64,000 bases of DNA, from the NCBI RefSeq assembly GCF_022605725.1, contig NC_065555.1, positions 24,228,774 through 24,292,773 of the forward strand, in the 5' to 3' direction. Positions 22,630-34,952 of this stretch are shown in pieces. Below the pieces are notes generated by a model. The model was not told the DNA's origin, searched no databases, and worked only from the letters and a program-made list of their open reading frames with translations. Position numbers and translations under genes: made by a program. Source of the DNA: Anthonomus grandis grandis (Eukaryota; Arthropoda; Insecta; Coleoptera; Curculionidae). The first letter of the stretch is position 1; each line of letters starts with the position of its first letter.

Positions 22630-25560
22630 TAAATGCGAAACAAAAATGTAAGTGAAGACTCGACCTACATGAATATGACACAACCTGAATGAAAAGAGAC
22701 TGGAAAAAAGTCCTATTGACATTCATTTCAATACATATTTAATTATTAGGCATCATACTGTGACTGCATAAGCATATTTCTTATATACTTCTTATACTTA
22801 TAAAGAGAATAATCTTTAACATAATGAGGCAAATTGATCCACAAATGAACTGCAACGTAACTAAATGATTTTTGAAAAGCTGCTGTTGTATGCTGAGAAA
22901 CCCTAAAAATATTAAACCGTATGGTATTATGGTGTGTTATGCACATTGAAAAGTTTTCTTAGATATGGTGGGTTTCCCGACTTTAAAATTCTGTATATGA
23001 AAGAGTACATGTGATATTTGCGTCTATTTGACATTGAAAGAATAAAATGATTGTTAAGATATGGGGTAATATGAGTTCTGTAGCAAATATTAAAGGAAAA
23101 ACGCATACAGGAATTCTGCCCTTTTTGAATAGAAGATGAGACTTCCGAAGTAATTGCATCATTGTAGATTACATCACCATAATCAAACAATGATAATATT
23201 AAAGAGTTGCACAAAAAATACTTGGTTTCACTCGGTAAGTGTCGCTTTAGATTATTATTTTGTTTATGTGGGCTGAAAAAGACAAAGTATTATCAAAAAT
23301 AATACCCAAATTCTTTGCTTCATTAACCACCGGTACTACTGTATTGTCTATTTTAACCACAAAGTCTTAAGAAATATGTTCTATGTTATTTCTATTGGAT
23401 CTTAGAAATAAGAGACACGATTTTGAAGGGTTTAGTTTCAAATTATGAGCCTTAGCATATATATGTAAATTATTTAAGTCGGAATTAAATTGTGTTTGTG
23501 AGTGTCGTAGGGAGGTTAATGAGAACGATGTATAAATCTGAGAATCATCTGCGTATTGTTGTAGTTTTGAATAAGATATAAAATTTTTCATATCAGCAAC
23601 GTATAATGAGAATAATAAGTGTCCTAATAGAGATCCCTGAGGTACCCCAGTGGTAACAGGAATAAATTCAGATTTTGAGTATAAGGGATGAGATCAATCT
23701 CCACGCATTGAAACCTGCTGGTCAGGTAGGATCTCAGCAAGGCAATAGAAGTATTAGACAAACCAAAGAAATTTAATTTAGCTAGCAGCATATCATGATT
23801 TAGAGTGTCAAATGCCTTACTAAAATCCAGCAAACATACGGCTGTTACTTGTTTCTGTTCTTCATAGTGCCTGATATTATTCATAAGATTTACCAGAAAA
23901 GTAGATGTACTAAAATGTTTCCTAAACCCGGATTGACATTCAGATATAATTTTATAGGAATTTGAAAATGCAGTAATTTGAATTTACATGTGTCTCTCTA
24001 GAACCTTAGACAAAACTGGTAAAATACTAATAGGGCGTAGATCTTTAGCTTCTTTAGGGTTTGAGACTTTTGCAAATGGTTTAATGATAGCCTTTTTCCA
24101 CAAGTCTGGAAATTGATTTTCTAAGATGCAGGAATTAATAATATTGAGTAGCGGTTTGCTACAAAATGGAAAACAAGCAACAACATCTCTTATTGCTATT
24201 TCATCATGACCTACTGAATTAGTACCAATTGGTGCTATAATATCTTTTATATTTTATATTAATTTTATTAATATACCTACAATAATTTTTTCTTATATGT
24301 ATATATCTTTTATGTATAATATTTAACTTCTTTACTGTATCCCAAAAGGGCTTTCCAGAAGTTTTAGATAAGTTGCGAAAATAAGCATTTTTCTCGCGTA
24401 TGATAGCGTGTTTAGTAAATTTTTTTAAATTACGATAGTACTGGAGACAGTTACCACTTTTAGTTTTCAGATATTTTTTATGTGCTTTGTCTCTTAGTTT
24501 AAAAGTAGTTTAATGTTATCGGTTATCCATGGAGTAAAAGGCTTACTTTTATTATTTTTCTTTAATTTTGTAGGTGCAAATTTGTCAATTAAATATTTGA
24601 TATTTGAATTAAAAATGTTTAACTTTTCATCTGTATTAGGAGAATAATAAATTTCGTCCCATGGTAAGAGGCTAGCGGCATAATCAAAGGCATCTCGATT
24701 ATTAGAAATATTATTGTAGTCTCGACATCTAATATATTTGGCTTTAATTTTTTCTGTACTAAAATTAAAAATAGCATAAATAAGACAATGCTCAGAAATC
24801 ACAGTTGAAATTGGTATTGAGTCGCAGCTTTTAACGGAGAGCACTTTACTGGTTATTATCACATCTAATAGACTACAAGAATTATTCCACAATCAAAATC
24901 GAGTAGGTTCTGTAATTATCTGATTTAAATCAAATCTATTTATAAGACAACTTATCCTAGTCAAATATTTTTGTAGAAAATATATCAAATATATTATTTA
25001 AGAAAGTCCGCATTAAAATTACCGGTATAAACAACTTTATCATAAAAAGGCACCGTTAGGGCTAACAAATTTTCAAAAAAATCCAGAAACAAATCGACGT
25101 CACTAGAAGGCGGGCGATATAGGGATACAACAAGAACACTTTGCTTTTTTAATTTAAGTTTTATACCCATGAATTCGCAGGTGTGTGAGACAATATCTAA
25201 GTCTATATGTTCGTATTGCAACTGTGACTTGATATACATTCCCACGCCGCCCCCCCTTCCAACAACCCTGTCCCTCGTTACTAGCTTATAACCATTTATT
25301 TTATACCTCTGAAGATCTTGATTATGGGAAAGCCATGTTTCCGTAAGGGCAAAAATGTCAAATTTATAATCATGTAAATAATTTTGAAGTTCGTCAAATC
25401 CAGTATTTAGGGAACGGACATTGAGGTGTCCAATTGTAAAACATTGTGGGCCATAAATACCGCTGTACCGGGTCACCGAAATGGCATTATTATCGGCAAT
25501 GATCTAAGCAAATGATTTCCCCCGCGCCCCGAAGATCATCGAAACCACCCCGCATTGCCA
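22630..25560 (-). mobile_element. LINE, near full-length ORF2, decayed
   Basis: The endonuclease is at 25476-24994 (TIGHLNVRSLNTGFDELQ, LTETWLSHN, RGGGVGMYIKSQ, SLYRPPSSDVDLFLDFF). The connector follows at 24892-24494 (LLDVIITSKVLSV, PFTPWITDNIKLL). RT motif A is intact (LLDFSKAFDTLNHDML near 23810) and so is QYADDSQIYTSF near 23550. The C-terminal part is at 23214-22746 (SLFDYGDVIYND, FQKSFSYVAVHLWINLP). Multiple frameshifts separate these. It lies directly upstream of, and in the same orientation as, the neighbouring LINE. Confidence 0.88.
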
Positions 25561-26045
25561 ACTGTGTATTGAACCTTGTAGAAAAAAACATAAAAAATAA
25601 CTTAACCTAGTACCAGAGAGATATAATTGACTTTATGTAAAGAATAGAATAAAATATGTGTTACACCTCACTATAATGTAGGTATCGCATCCAGAATAAG
25701 AAAACATCAAATTTAAATAAATTCCCAATTAATTAATTACTAAAGAAATTGATTTACGAATTAACATTATTTAATCATTCAAATTATATAATTTACATAA
25801 TAATGACCAAAGTGTGACGATTACAAATTATGATCATACTTATAATTATTACTATAGAATACAATTAGTTACGGAGAAACCATACTAATAGTTAAAAAAA
25901 ATTAGATTCTCACAAATAATCTCAGTATATACATTTCATATGATTATATTTTGTCCACATGAACAAATTCTCTATTTATTAGTAGTTAAATATCGGTTAC
26001 GGTGTGAAAAAGTGTTCTGAAAATCCTTTTAAATATTTCAAGAAG
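25561..26045. other. AT-rich intronic spacer
   Basis: No coding motif, TIR or repeat could be recognised here. The last 70 bases may be the 5' noncoding part of the Tc1 element that follows. Confidence 0.4.
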
Positions 26046-27525
26046 ATGCCTAAAATAAAATTATTGTCTGATGATTTAAAGACTAAACTAATTGAAGCAT
26101 ATTAGAATGGCACAAAAATTATTGATATTTCCAAAAATTTAAATAAACTCCTGGACAAAATTATCACTTGATTTTTAGAAATGTTTTTTTAAAAAGATAA
26201 AAAAAAATGAATAATGAGCATTGTTAACTATGCATTATTTATTAACAAAAAAAATTATATTATATTTAGCAAAACGAGATTTAAGTAACTAAATTCAATA
26301 CAAGGAAAAAACATCGATTTTCACTAATATCAATTTTGATACAAAAATAAAATAGACCCATAATATCGTGTAGTGTCACCTCTAGCTGGAATGACGGCTT
26401 GAAGTCTTCGTGGCATTCCTTGTATTCAATTTTGAAAACTTTCCTGCGGAATGTTTTCCCACTCCGCACGAGCAGCATGTTCCATGATAGAGCATAAACA
26501 TAGTTTTTGTCCAGCTCTGCTTTTTGTATGAGAAAAGATATATAACTGTTTTAACTGATATTTATTTTTATTTAAATTTTCTTGACAAAATATTCAGTGG
26601 TGCGATAATTTTGTCCAGGAGTTTATGTGGAACTGTCACCAAAGTAATAAAAAAATATAAAGAGAGAGGTCAGAGTCAAGACTGCCTTTAAAAGTGACCG
26701 CAGGCGACAAACTTCACTATATATTGATCGCATAATAAAGCGTATTTTCACAGCTAACTCGAGAAAATTAGCAAAACTAATAATAAACTTATTCATGATC
26801 ACCAGTTACTATGGAGATTACCACTGAAACGGTGAGATTCAGATTAATAGAGATTATTTTATGTATTACTTCTTTACAGGACGTCGCCCTGCAAAGAAGC
26901 CCTTAATTACTCCAATAAATCGACAAAAACGCGTCAAATTCGCTAGAGAGCACATGTCTTGTAGCACTCACAACGGAATACGGTATTATTTAGTGACGAG
27001 AGTAAAAAGATTTCATCCAAGGTGCCAGTTGTGAATGAGTTAGAATTGTGCCACACATGAAGGAGTTAGAATTGTGGTAACCCCATATCAGTTTTTCCAG
27101 GCCCGGGCCAGGTCCAATTGTTTACATAGATTAGGTAATGGATGAAGATGTTTATTTGGATATCTTAAGAAGTTAATATCCTGCCATATGCTGAGGAAAA
27201 TATGCCTCAAATATGGCAATTCCAGCAAGAGAACGACCCGAAACATACTGAATGGTTGGTGAAGAATTAGTTTCAAGAAAATAATCTGAATGTTATGGAA
27301 TGAGCGCCACAGTCACCTGATCTAAACCCAATAGAAAACCTCTTGGATCACATAGACAGAGATCAGATCACAGAGCATAAACAATAAAGAAGTTTTATTT
27401 AATGCAATTGGAATGGGAAATGCTTTCTGTGGAAAAATGTGCCAAATTAGTGGACTCTATGCAAAAAAGTTGTAGAGCTGTAATAAAAGTAAAAAGTTTT
27501 TCTACTAAAGACTTCAATTTTTTAC
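26046..27525 (+). mobile_element. Tc1-like DNA transposon, decayed, hosting a second Tc1 derivative
   Basis: The transposase begins MPKIKLLSDDLKTKLIEAY, then a stop, then TKIIDISKNLN, where it is interrupted by the nested element. It resumes as GTVTKVIKKYKERGQ. Later blocks are LFSDESK (first Asp, near 26990), QFQQENDPKHTEWLV (second acidic position now Glu instead of Asp) and APQSPDLNPIENL (third acidic, near 27330). The C-terminal KLVDSMQKSCRAVIK block ends near 27520. Many stops are present. Terminal repeats were not found with confidence. Confidence 0.8.
26146..26623 (-). mobile_element. Internally deleted Tc1 derivative (MITE-like) nested in Tc1
   Basis: AACTCCTGGACAAAATTATC at the left and GATAATTTTGTCCAGGAGTT at the right form 20 bp perfect TIRs with TA on both sides (26144-26145 and 26624-26625). 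On the minus strand, transposase remains read AEWENIPQESFQN and GMPRRLQAVIPARGD, a typical Tc1 C-terminus. It has lost the catalytic core. Confidence 0.88.
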
Positions 27526-27540
27526 ACATATTTTTTTGTT

Positions 27541-29640
27541 TTGCTTCCAAACCTATGTGATACCGATTTTTTAGAATTTCTAAATAATATGTTTCAACTA
27601 ATAATCTATGGATTTTTGTGTGAAGATTTGTTTTCACAAATTCACAAAAAGTTTAAAATTAGTGGTCAACAGCAGGAATATGATGAATTTGTATTTTTGA
27701 GAAATCAATGTGAGTACTTAGAGAGTTGTGCTATCAACAATATATTAATAAGGTGGAAATGAATCTCGCTGGCAATCCAGGGTACTTCTGGTCATATATT
27801 CGAAATAAAAGAACTGGTTTTGGCCTTTCCTTCAGAATGACATACAATAACAGCATGAATATCTCGGATACTGCGGATATGTTTGCAGAATACTTTTCAT
27901 CCGTCTACTCGGATGAGCAAGTCAACGACATACCATCTTTTGATTTTGATAAATCAATTTGTCTGAGCACTTTAACTCTGTCAACGCAGAATGTTTATGA
28001 GGTTATTACATCCTCTAAGAATAAGCTCTGCGCCGGACCAGATGGGATTCCGGCATTCTTCCTAAAGAAATGTGTTTGTGTTCTTACGAAACCGATACTG
28101 TTCATTTTTAACAAATCTCTAGGTACTGGTTCTTATCCCACTCTCTGGAAGTTTTCTAAAACCCATTTTTAAATCTGGTAGTAGAAATGAAATTTCCAAT
28201 TATCGGGCTGTGTGCAACCAATCTGAGCAGCCAAAGCTGCTTGACTGCCTGGTCAGTCATAGGATTGCCTGGAGTTTTAAATCTTTATTTAATCTAGAGG
28301 AATTTGGATTTATAAAAGGCAGATCTACTGATGCTAATTTGGTGCTGTATGTCAACTACTTCTACCGCTGCTTGGAGAAGGGACTTCAGGTTGACTCGAT
28401 ATATACAGATTTTTCTAAAGCTTTTGATCGGGTTAACAATGGGGGTACTCTTGCAGAAGCTTAGGGCTTTTGGTATTGTGGGCGTCAATAATGTACAGTG
28501 CATCTCGGGATTCATCAGAGGTATAACCCAGATTGTTAATCTTGGAGGTACATGTTCCACTGAAATGTTGGTGCCACAGGGCTCCCACTCGGGCCTTGTT
28601 TTGTTTTGCATCTTTTTGTTTTGCCTCTTTTTGATTGATTTAGTTTGGAAACTTGAAAATTGTCGTGTGCTAATGTTTGCTGATGAAGTGAAACTATTTA
28701 GGCCTATCACATCCCTTTATGATGCTGTGCTCCTGCAAAAAGACCTTTGCAAAATTTGTTTTTTGTATGATGCCACTTGAATAGAATGTCCCTTAATATC
28801 AATAGGTGCCATAAGATTACTTTTTCTAAACAAAGAAACCCTATTGCTTTAATTTATAAAATAAACAATGTAGCAATTGGTGTCAAAACAGAGGTTTCTG
28901 ACTTAGGAATATTTATTGACTCCAGGTTGTCTTTTAAAAGTCACATCAATCAGGTGACCGGTAGGGCAATGAAAATGCTGGGTTTTATCCAACGGTCTAC
29001 AACTGATTTGTCTTTGTTTACTTTTAGATTACTTTATTGCTCTCTTGTTAGGCTCATCTTAGAGTATCACTCAATTGTGTGGTCCCCTTCATATAACTGC
29101 TACATTGAGCAGATTGAAAAGACTCAAAATAAATTTTTAAGGGTAGCTGCTTTTAGATGTGGTTACAGGAGACAGGAGTATTACTATCAGAGGGTCAGGG
29201 ATAACTGAACTTACCCACATTAGAGTCACGAAGAACATTACTCGACTTATGTTTTATGCATAAGGTTTTAAATGCTACTATAGATTGTCCCGAGTTATTG
29301 TCTCTTTTTAAACTTAGAAACTTAGAGTGCCTTCCAGATTGAATAGACAATCAGAAATATATTCAGTCCCATTCCACCATACCAATTATAGTACTAATGA
29401 GCCAATTACACGAATGGCTCGAAGTGCTAATGGCCTGTCAAGACAGATAAGCTTTTTTGACTCTAGGATTACATGTTTTAAGGGGCATCTTTATTTAATT
29501 CATCTATAGCTTTCGTTGATTATAATAGATAGTTTTGTATCTGTATATATATGTTTGTATGGGTATGCTATGTAACACTTTTGTAAATGGATTCCGTAAA
29601 CAAATAAAATATATAAGATTATAAGGAACATTGAAGAATA
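27541..29640 (+). mobile_element. LINE of a different family, RT with mutated catalytic box
   Basis: The pre-RT region is at 27541-27780 and the RT follows: VITSSKNKLCAGPDGIPAFF, TDFSKAFDRVNN, LVPQGSHSGLVLF, FADEVKLFRP. The last should be a FADD box, so the second catalytic Asp is Glu. The thumb and C-terminal parts lie at 28777-29208 (SDLGIFIDSRLSFKSHINQV, LEYHSIVWSPS) and 29327-29509. There are several frameshifts. The 3' end is an AATAAAATATATAAG stretch near 29603. Confidence 0.85.
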
Positions 29641-31582
29641 TTTTAGAATTTATTAGTTTTCTTAGACGCTTCCAAACTTTTGTGGAGTACTGTATCTGAG
29701 AAAGAAAAAATATATTTTTTAGAGCAAAGGACATAGACAAGGAAAGTATGTCTTTGTTTTAAAAATACATAATAAATCCTGATCCAGTTTTTCTCAATCT
29801 ACCTGAAAAACCCTTAGTTTCTTGTGCACACGTTGTCAACACTCATCCTCGTATTTTTATCTAGAATACCCAGTGGTTACGAGTTGAAATTAGGTTTGGT
29901 TCAGTATAATGTCATATCCTGTTTACCCGTACCGTTTTCCAGTGAATTTACCCAACTTGTCAATATCATTCTTCGTTGCTGAAAATTTATAGTCAAGATT
30001 TGACTAAATTTCTGCAGTGCATATAAAAAGCGTCAGCTCCAGCAGTCTCATTCAATTCAAACTGTTTAATTCAAATATGCGCTACATATTTGAATTGAAC
30101 ACAATCCAAAGTATTTATAAAATCAATTTTGCAAAAAAAAAATAGGAATAATTCAATAAATGTCATAAAATAGTTATTGGACTGATATGCAGGTATTCCG
30201 AACAAATTTGCGAGGTGTTTACGATTACTTTGACGATACAAATTGTGGCGCTTGTTTAGAAAACCAGACAAATCCTTCAAAAGAATTAGATTATTTTCTT
30301 TTATTGTCTAATGATGAGGTGATAGATATTATAATAACTGAAACTATCTTAAGTAAAGCTTTTTGTTTGTCTTATTCCTGTGTGTCGTATTAATACGTCA
30401 CTGGGGCTTAAGGCTTGTCAAAAATATTTATGTGCGTTTAAGAAAGGGTTAAGAAGAGTTCAAATAACGCTATGTCCTAAATCCCTTAACTTTTGAGCTA
30501 CAGGGAGTTAACATTTTAAGAAAAAAATCGTTTCTTCATCATAACTTTAATAATTTCCTAGATATGTTTATGAAATTTAGCACACACCCTCTTAGTATCA
30601 AGAACAATTTTTTGATGCAGATATTTTTCAGAAGTTTAACCAGTGGCGGTACATGATCGTAGACTAAATATTTTTGAAAAATATTAGATACTACTAGGTA
30701 AGTCACTGCTTTTCCGTAAAATAAAAATTATTTTTATAATCCCTATTCATTTTAGGGCAAATCTGATTTCTTGATTTTTTCTCGTCCGATATCCGATTAT
30801 CACGGAAAAAAAACATTTTTATGCATGGTCAATTTATTAGTAAAAAAATTAAATTTATTTCTTTATAAACATATGTACATACATTATTTTACCATCAAAT
30901 TAAAAGAATAATATGTGACCAAAAATTAAAATAGTATAGATTAGCTGTTAAAAGTGGAGCTATGGACCAGAAAGTAGTATTTACGTTGCTAATGATGTGT
31001 GCCAAATTTCACATTTTTATATTAACGCATTCAAAAGATAAGAGGGGGGCGGACAATTGAGACCCGCACTGTATAACACCAGAACAATAAATATTACTTA
31101 AACTACCCCCATACACCGTCTAGCTATAATCGAAAAGAATCGGTATTACATGTTTGTTTATACAATAATTTACTATAGTCAATAATCAATCCAAGGCAAA
31201 AAACTCTTTAAAACCAAAGTGAAATATAAAAATATAAAATTCCATGTTGCCAGTGATTACTCAATTTTAACAGAAGAAAATAAAGTGATATAATAAATTA
31301 TTATAATTAGCAGAAACTGAGTTGCATTCTTTATTATAAACCAAAAGAAAGAGTGAACCTCGTTTAATAACCAAAACTATTTTATACTATATTTACACTT
31401 AACACTAATAATAATTAATATTTTTAATTTGGATTCTTTAAATCACCAAATTTCCACACACAGCGGCAACGCTGTAGATTTTTCCCAGAAATATTCTTGC
31501 GATAAAGGTATTTGGCAACTGCGCTCGTTGTTTACTTTTGGATGGTGCAAATTTCGTACAGTATTAGTATTAAACGGATGTT
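29641..31582. other. AT-rich intron sequence without recognised genes
   Basis: I see no exon, coding domain or clear terminal repeats here. The stretch 30470-31080 has the look of transposon noncoding DNA and ends GAGACCCGCACTGTATAA, but no partner end was found. Confidence 0.4.
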
Positions 31583-32405
31583 TTGAGCCTAAATCCACAT
31601 TGGTACGTAATTACGGATACGTGAGGCTGTCAAGCCTATCCGTGACTTTATCCGTAAAATGGCGTTATATTTTTAGTCGAGTTTTAGGTGTTTACAGTTT
31701 TGACCTTCCACAATTGCTTCAACTTATTTTTATGCCTTGATTGCAAAGGGGTTCTCGGATCCCATAGAGGCTATTAAAGTTAAAAGCTGAAGTTAAAATG
31801 TTGTCCTCATTGGTGTTGTTATTTGTTTAATTAGATGCACAATGGTTGGGTTATTACAACATAAATAAAAACTACTTGCGTATTAACGACATAATTTATT
31901 AGCAACGAGAAACGAAACGACAGAAACGAGAAGTATACTCTTACCGGCGCATCATTCCATTTTTAAAACCGACTGGCTGGCTAGACACCTGCGGCGTCAT
32001 CACACGGATATTTTAACATGAAAGGAGTGGGAGACAAACATTATATTATCTGGTTAGGTTTATTGCAAGAGCGAGGGAATAAATTTATGCTTAAATATAA
32101 AAGAAACTAAACAGCTATTATTATGAATGTCGAACCCAAACTCGATATTCTAAAAACAACAATTAGTAAAAAAAAATTGATAAAAATTCGAAAATAACAA
32201 ATAGTAAAAAAAAAACAAATAGTACAACGGACCAAAAATACGGTATGAAGTTCGAATTAAGCAACTTCTATCTGTGTTTTCCTTCACGTAGGTACGTAAA
32301 ACCTTTTGGGTCTCTTATTGACTGTTAGCAATCACGATCTAATTTTCGTGAAATCGTGGTCCCAACGGATCCGCAATTACGTATCAATCTGGATTCAGGC
32401 TGATG
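31583..32405. repeat. Inverted-repeat element, unclassified
   Basis: The left arm near 31588-31620 (AATCCACATTGGTACGTAATTACGG) is mirrored near 32365-32402 (CCGCAATTACGTATCAATCTGGATT) with few differences. The interior of about 740 bp holds no recognised protein. It may be a non-autonomous DNA transposon; the true ends could lie slightly outside. Confidence 0.5.
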
Positions 32406-32644
32406 AGTGGTTTCAGTGCGTTTTTTAATTATTATTAAGACTAAAAACTCCCTTTCTGCTGAAAAATGATAAAGAATTCTGAAATGGGTCACATATATTG
32501 AAAAAAGAAAATTCTTCTTTAAGATAGAAAGTATCTATTTAGATTGGATTCCAAAATATAAATAAAAATGTGTAATTAAGTATATTATTATAATCTAGCA
32601 AATTTATTTCTTATCCGAACCCGAAATGCCGCAAAATCAAGGTA

Positions 32645-33395
32645 GTGTCTGGTCGATATCCAGCAACCAAAATCGAGAACGCAGCATAATATGTCGTTTG
32701 CCAACAACATATTTATAGACGGCGCTTATTATTTTTTAATCAATATAATGCTCATATCCCCTGGAATTTCTAAGGAGTTTTAATAATTTTGTGTCTAGAT
32801 ACCTATTAACAATGGATAACTAAATCGGTTTATAGTAGGTATAAACCGCGACAAACTAAGGAAATTAATTAAAAGGTTAACTTCCAAAGGATTTCAATTA
32901 AATTTTTTTCTGTAATATATAATAAATATCTAAACGGGTTTGAGATGGTTGCAAACCTCTACAAACGAAAGTTTTTTAATTAAAATTTATTGAGTAAGAT
33001 CTTATAAATGGCTATAACTGCCAAAGGATATGGATACAAATTTTCCTTATAGCTGTTAGGAGTTACAGCCCTTTATATTTTTTAACATTTAATAATTCAA
33101 TAATTTTTTACCAAAAAACTTTTGTTTGCAGAGGTTTGCAACCATCTCAAATGCGTTTAGATATGTCATTTTTACAAAAAAGTTTTAGTTTGTAGAGGTT
33201 TATAACCACTATAAATCGATTTAGTTATTGATTGTTAGTATTTGGACAACAAAATATTAAAATCCTTGGGAATTTCAGGAGATACAAGCATTATATCGAT
33301 TAAATAACAGCGGGCGCGGACTATAAATAGGTTGTCACGACATATGCTGCGTTCTAGATTTAAGTTGCTGGTTATCGATCGGGCGCTAGCTTCAC
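32645..33395. repeat. Foldback element with about 350 bp inverted arms
   Basis: Successive blocks mirror each other around a centre near 33035: CTGGTCGATATCCAGCAACC with GTTGCTGGTTATCGATCG, GGGTTTGAGATGGTTGCAAACC with GGTTTGCAACCATCTCAAATG, and GGCTATAACTGCC with its imperfect partner near 33055. Almost the whole element is stem. No coding sequence is present. Confidence 0.7.
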
Positions 33396-33810
33396 AAATA
33401 TGAAAAAAATAACTAGAAAAACTATACAAAATGACAACAAGCATTGTAAACATAGAGGTATTCTACGTTGCCAAGTTGCTTTTTTTCATTAACTTTTTTG
33501 ACAGGAATCTTTTTTTTATTCTGAAAAATTTGTTGATTACTCTCAAAGTATATATTATTAGTCAGCAAATAAGAGCACACTTTTTATCTATTACAAAATA
33601 CAATACATTAAAAAATATGTAGTGGATTAAGAAAATTATATATTAAATGAAAAATTGGAAAGTTGATTTGACATCATTGTCTGAGACATTTCGCCCATGG
33701 TTTGCAACTAGACTTATTCTAGGCATTCAATGGTCTAAGAAAATGCCTTTTTCTTTAGACAACTGTTTCTTATTGTAAACTCTATTTGAAATATAATATT
33801 TGTTTATTAG
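33396..33810. other. 3' end of rictor intron 6
   Basis: AT-rich sequence leading to the acceptor at 33810; nothing else was recognised. Confidence 0.5.
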
Positions 33811-33971
33811 ATCCTAAACGTTGTTACGAGGTGGGTCACGCATATGAACTACAGATATGTCAAAATCGTAGAAGGTGATTTATATGACTCGTTAACACTC
33901 CATCAAAGAAATGAAGATGGACTGTACGATAGAAGAGTATCAAATCTAACGGGAGTAAAAAACAATTATAG
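33811..33971 (+). CDS. rictor: rictor exon (161 bp)
   Basis: The acceptor is tgtttattag|ATCCTA and the donor AATTATAG|gtaaaa, leaving phase 2. The peptide contains RWVTHMNYRYVKIVEGDLYD and NEDGLYDRRVSN. Family members show W---N-KYV--IE--L-EAL followed by a Y-RR segment here, so the join across the 15.7 kb intron is convincing. Only 59 bp separates it from the next exon. Confidence 0.92.
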
Positions 33972-34030
33972 GTAAAATTTCAAACATGATAAAAAATCAT
34001 TCAAAAACTAATAGGAAATATATTTTACAG

Positions 34031-34133
34031 AAAAGATGTCATTCTACAGCCGCACCTTTATGGGCAACTGAATCAGCATGCTGAAGGATTTCAGTTGCTT
34101 ACTAGAAATGGATTTGTAACTTCAATGGTTGAA
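34031..34133 (+). CDS. rictor: rictor exon (103 bp)
   Basis: The acceptor is tattttacag|AAAAGA and the donor GTTGAA|gtaagt; the split Arg codon is completed at the start and phase 0 is left at the end. The peptide contains LQPHLYGQLNQHAEGFQLL. The HLYGQL--H--G--LL motif is diagnostic of the conserved Rictor C-proximal (Rictor_V-type) region. It is flanked by introns of 59 and 53 bp. Confidence 0.95.
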
Positions 34134-34186
34134 GTAAGTTAATATTTTGATGGTAGTATAAATGATTATTAAACTGGTTTTTGCAG

Positions 34187-34455
34187 CTTATACAAAAAGC
34201 TCCTTGCAGTACGGACGAGCAGATTCTCAAACTTAAGGCTGCGTTATGGGCAGTAGGACATCTTAGCACGTCCAACATTGGGTTTACATACTTGAATGCG
34301 TTGGAATTTGTGAAAAGTATGATCCAAATTGCTACGAAATGTCCGGTTTATGGCGTGCGGAGTACAGCCTTTTATGCCTTGGGATTGGTGGCTACTACTT
34401 CTCTTGGGGCTGACGAGCTTTGTCTGAATGGGTGGCTCGCTACAAGACATAACAG
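34187..34455 (+). CDS. rictor: rictor exon (269 bp)
   Basis: The acceptor is gtttttgcag|CTTATA and the donor AACAG|gtatta, leaving phase 2. The peptide contains ILKLKAALWAVGHLSTSN, VYGVRSTAFYALGLVATTS and NGWLATRHN. The LKA-LWA-G-I-SS--G and S-RGT--Y-LGL---T--G patterns are the core of the Rictor_V domain. Translation beyond the donor would run into a stop after a few codons, which supports splicing. Confidence 0.96.
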
Positions 34456-34952
34456 GTATTATTTAATAACATTTTAAACTATAACATTAAACAAAACAAA
34501 AACACAAAATCCACCACCACAGAAAAATTTAAATTTAATAAAACTTAAAGGCATCATCAGATCTATAAATAATTAAAAAGAAAAGCCTTAAATCTCACGT
34601 ATTCATTAGAAATAAAAAATAAAAAATACTTACCGGACAAACACCCAACAAACACTTATGATGACTAGCAGAATTTAAACTAAAATAACTTGTTTTTGAC
34701 AAATAAATACACGACACGCATACGCCGAAAGACCCCATAACTGGATCCCATACAGAATCCTAGAGTGGATTATGGCATAGTATACATAAATTGACCTAAT
34801 ATTTCTTATGGCATAATAAAGGCTACCTAATTTTAATGTCAAATCATTGCAATGTGCCTCCCATGAAAGAGTGTCATATAGTATAAAGCCAAAAAGTTTC
34901 GTATTATTTGTTGACGTTGCAAGAAACTACCATTATTAATTAATATTAATTA
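34456..34952. other. 5' part of rictor intron 9
   Basis: AT-rich. Near 34551-34560 the minus strand carries CTGATGATGCC, a sequence seen in Penelope-type repeats, but no other ribozyme parts accompany it. The remainder up to 34950 may be 3' sequence of the minus-strand LINE that follows. Confidence 0.35.

Noticed and set aside
31429..31740. 103-codon plus-strand open frame
   Set aside because: No recognisable domain, no splice or neighbour support, and it overlaps the arm of an inverted-repeat element; most likely chance.
34551..34575. Possible hammerhead start on the minus strand (CTGATGATGCC)
   Set aside because: No GAAA strand and no complementary stem follow, so a ribozyme is not supported.
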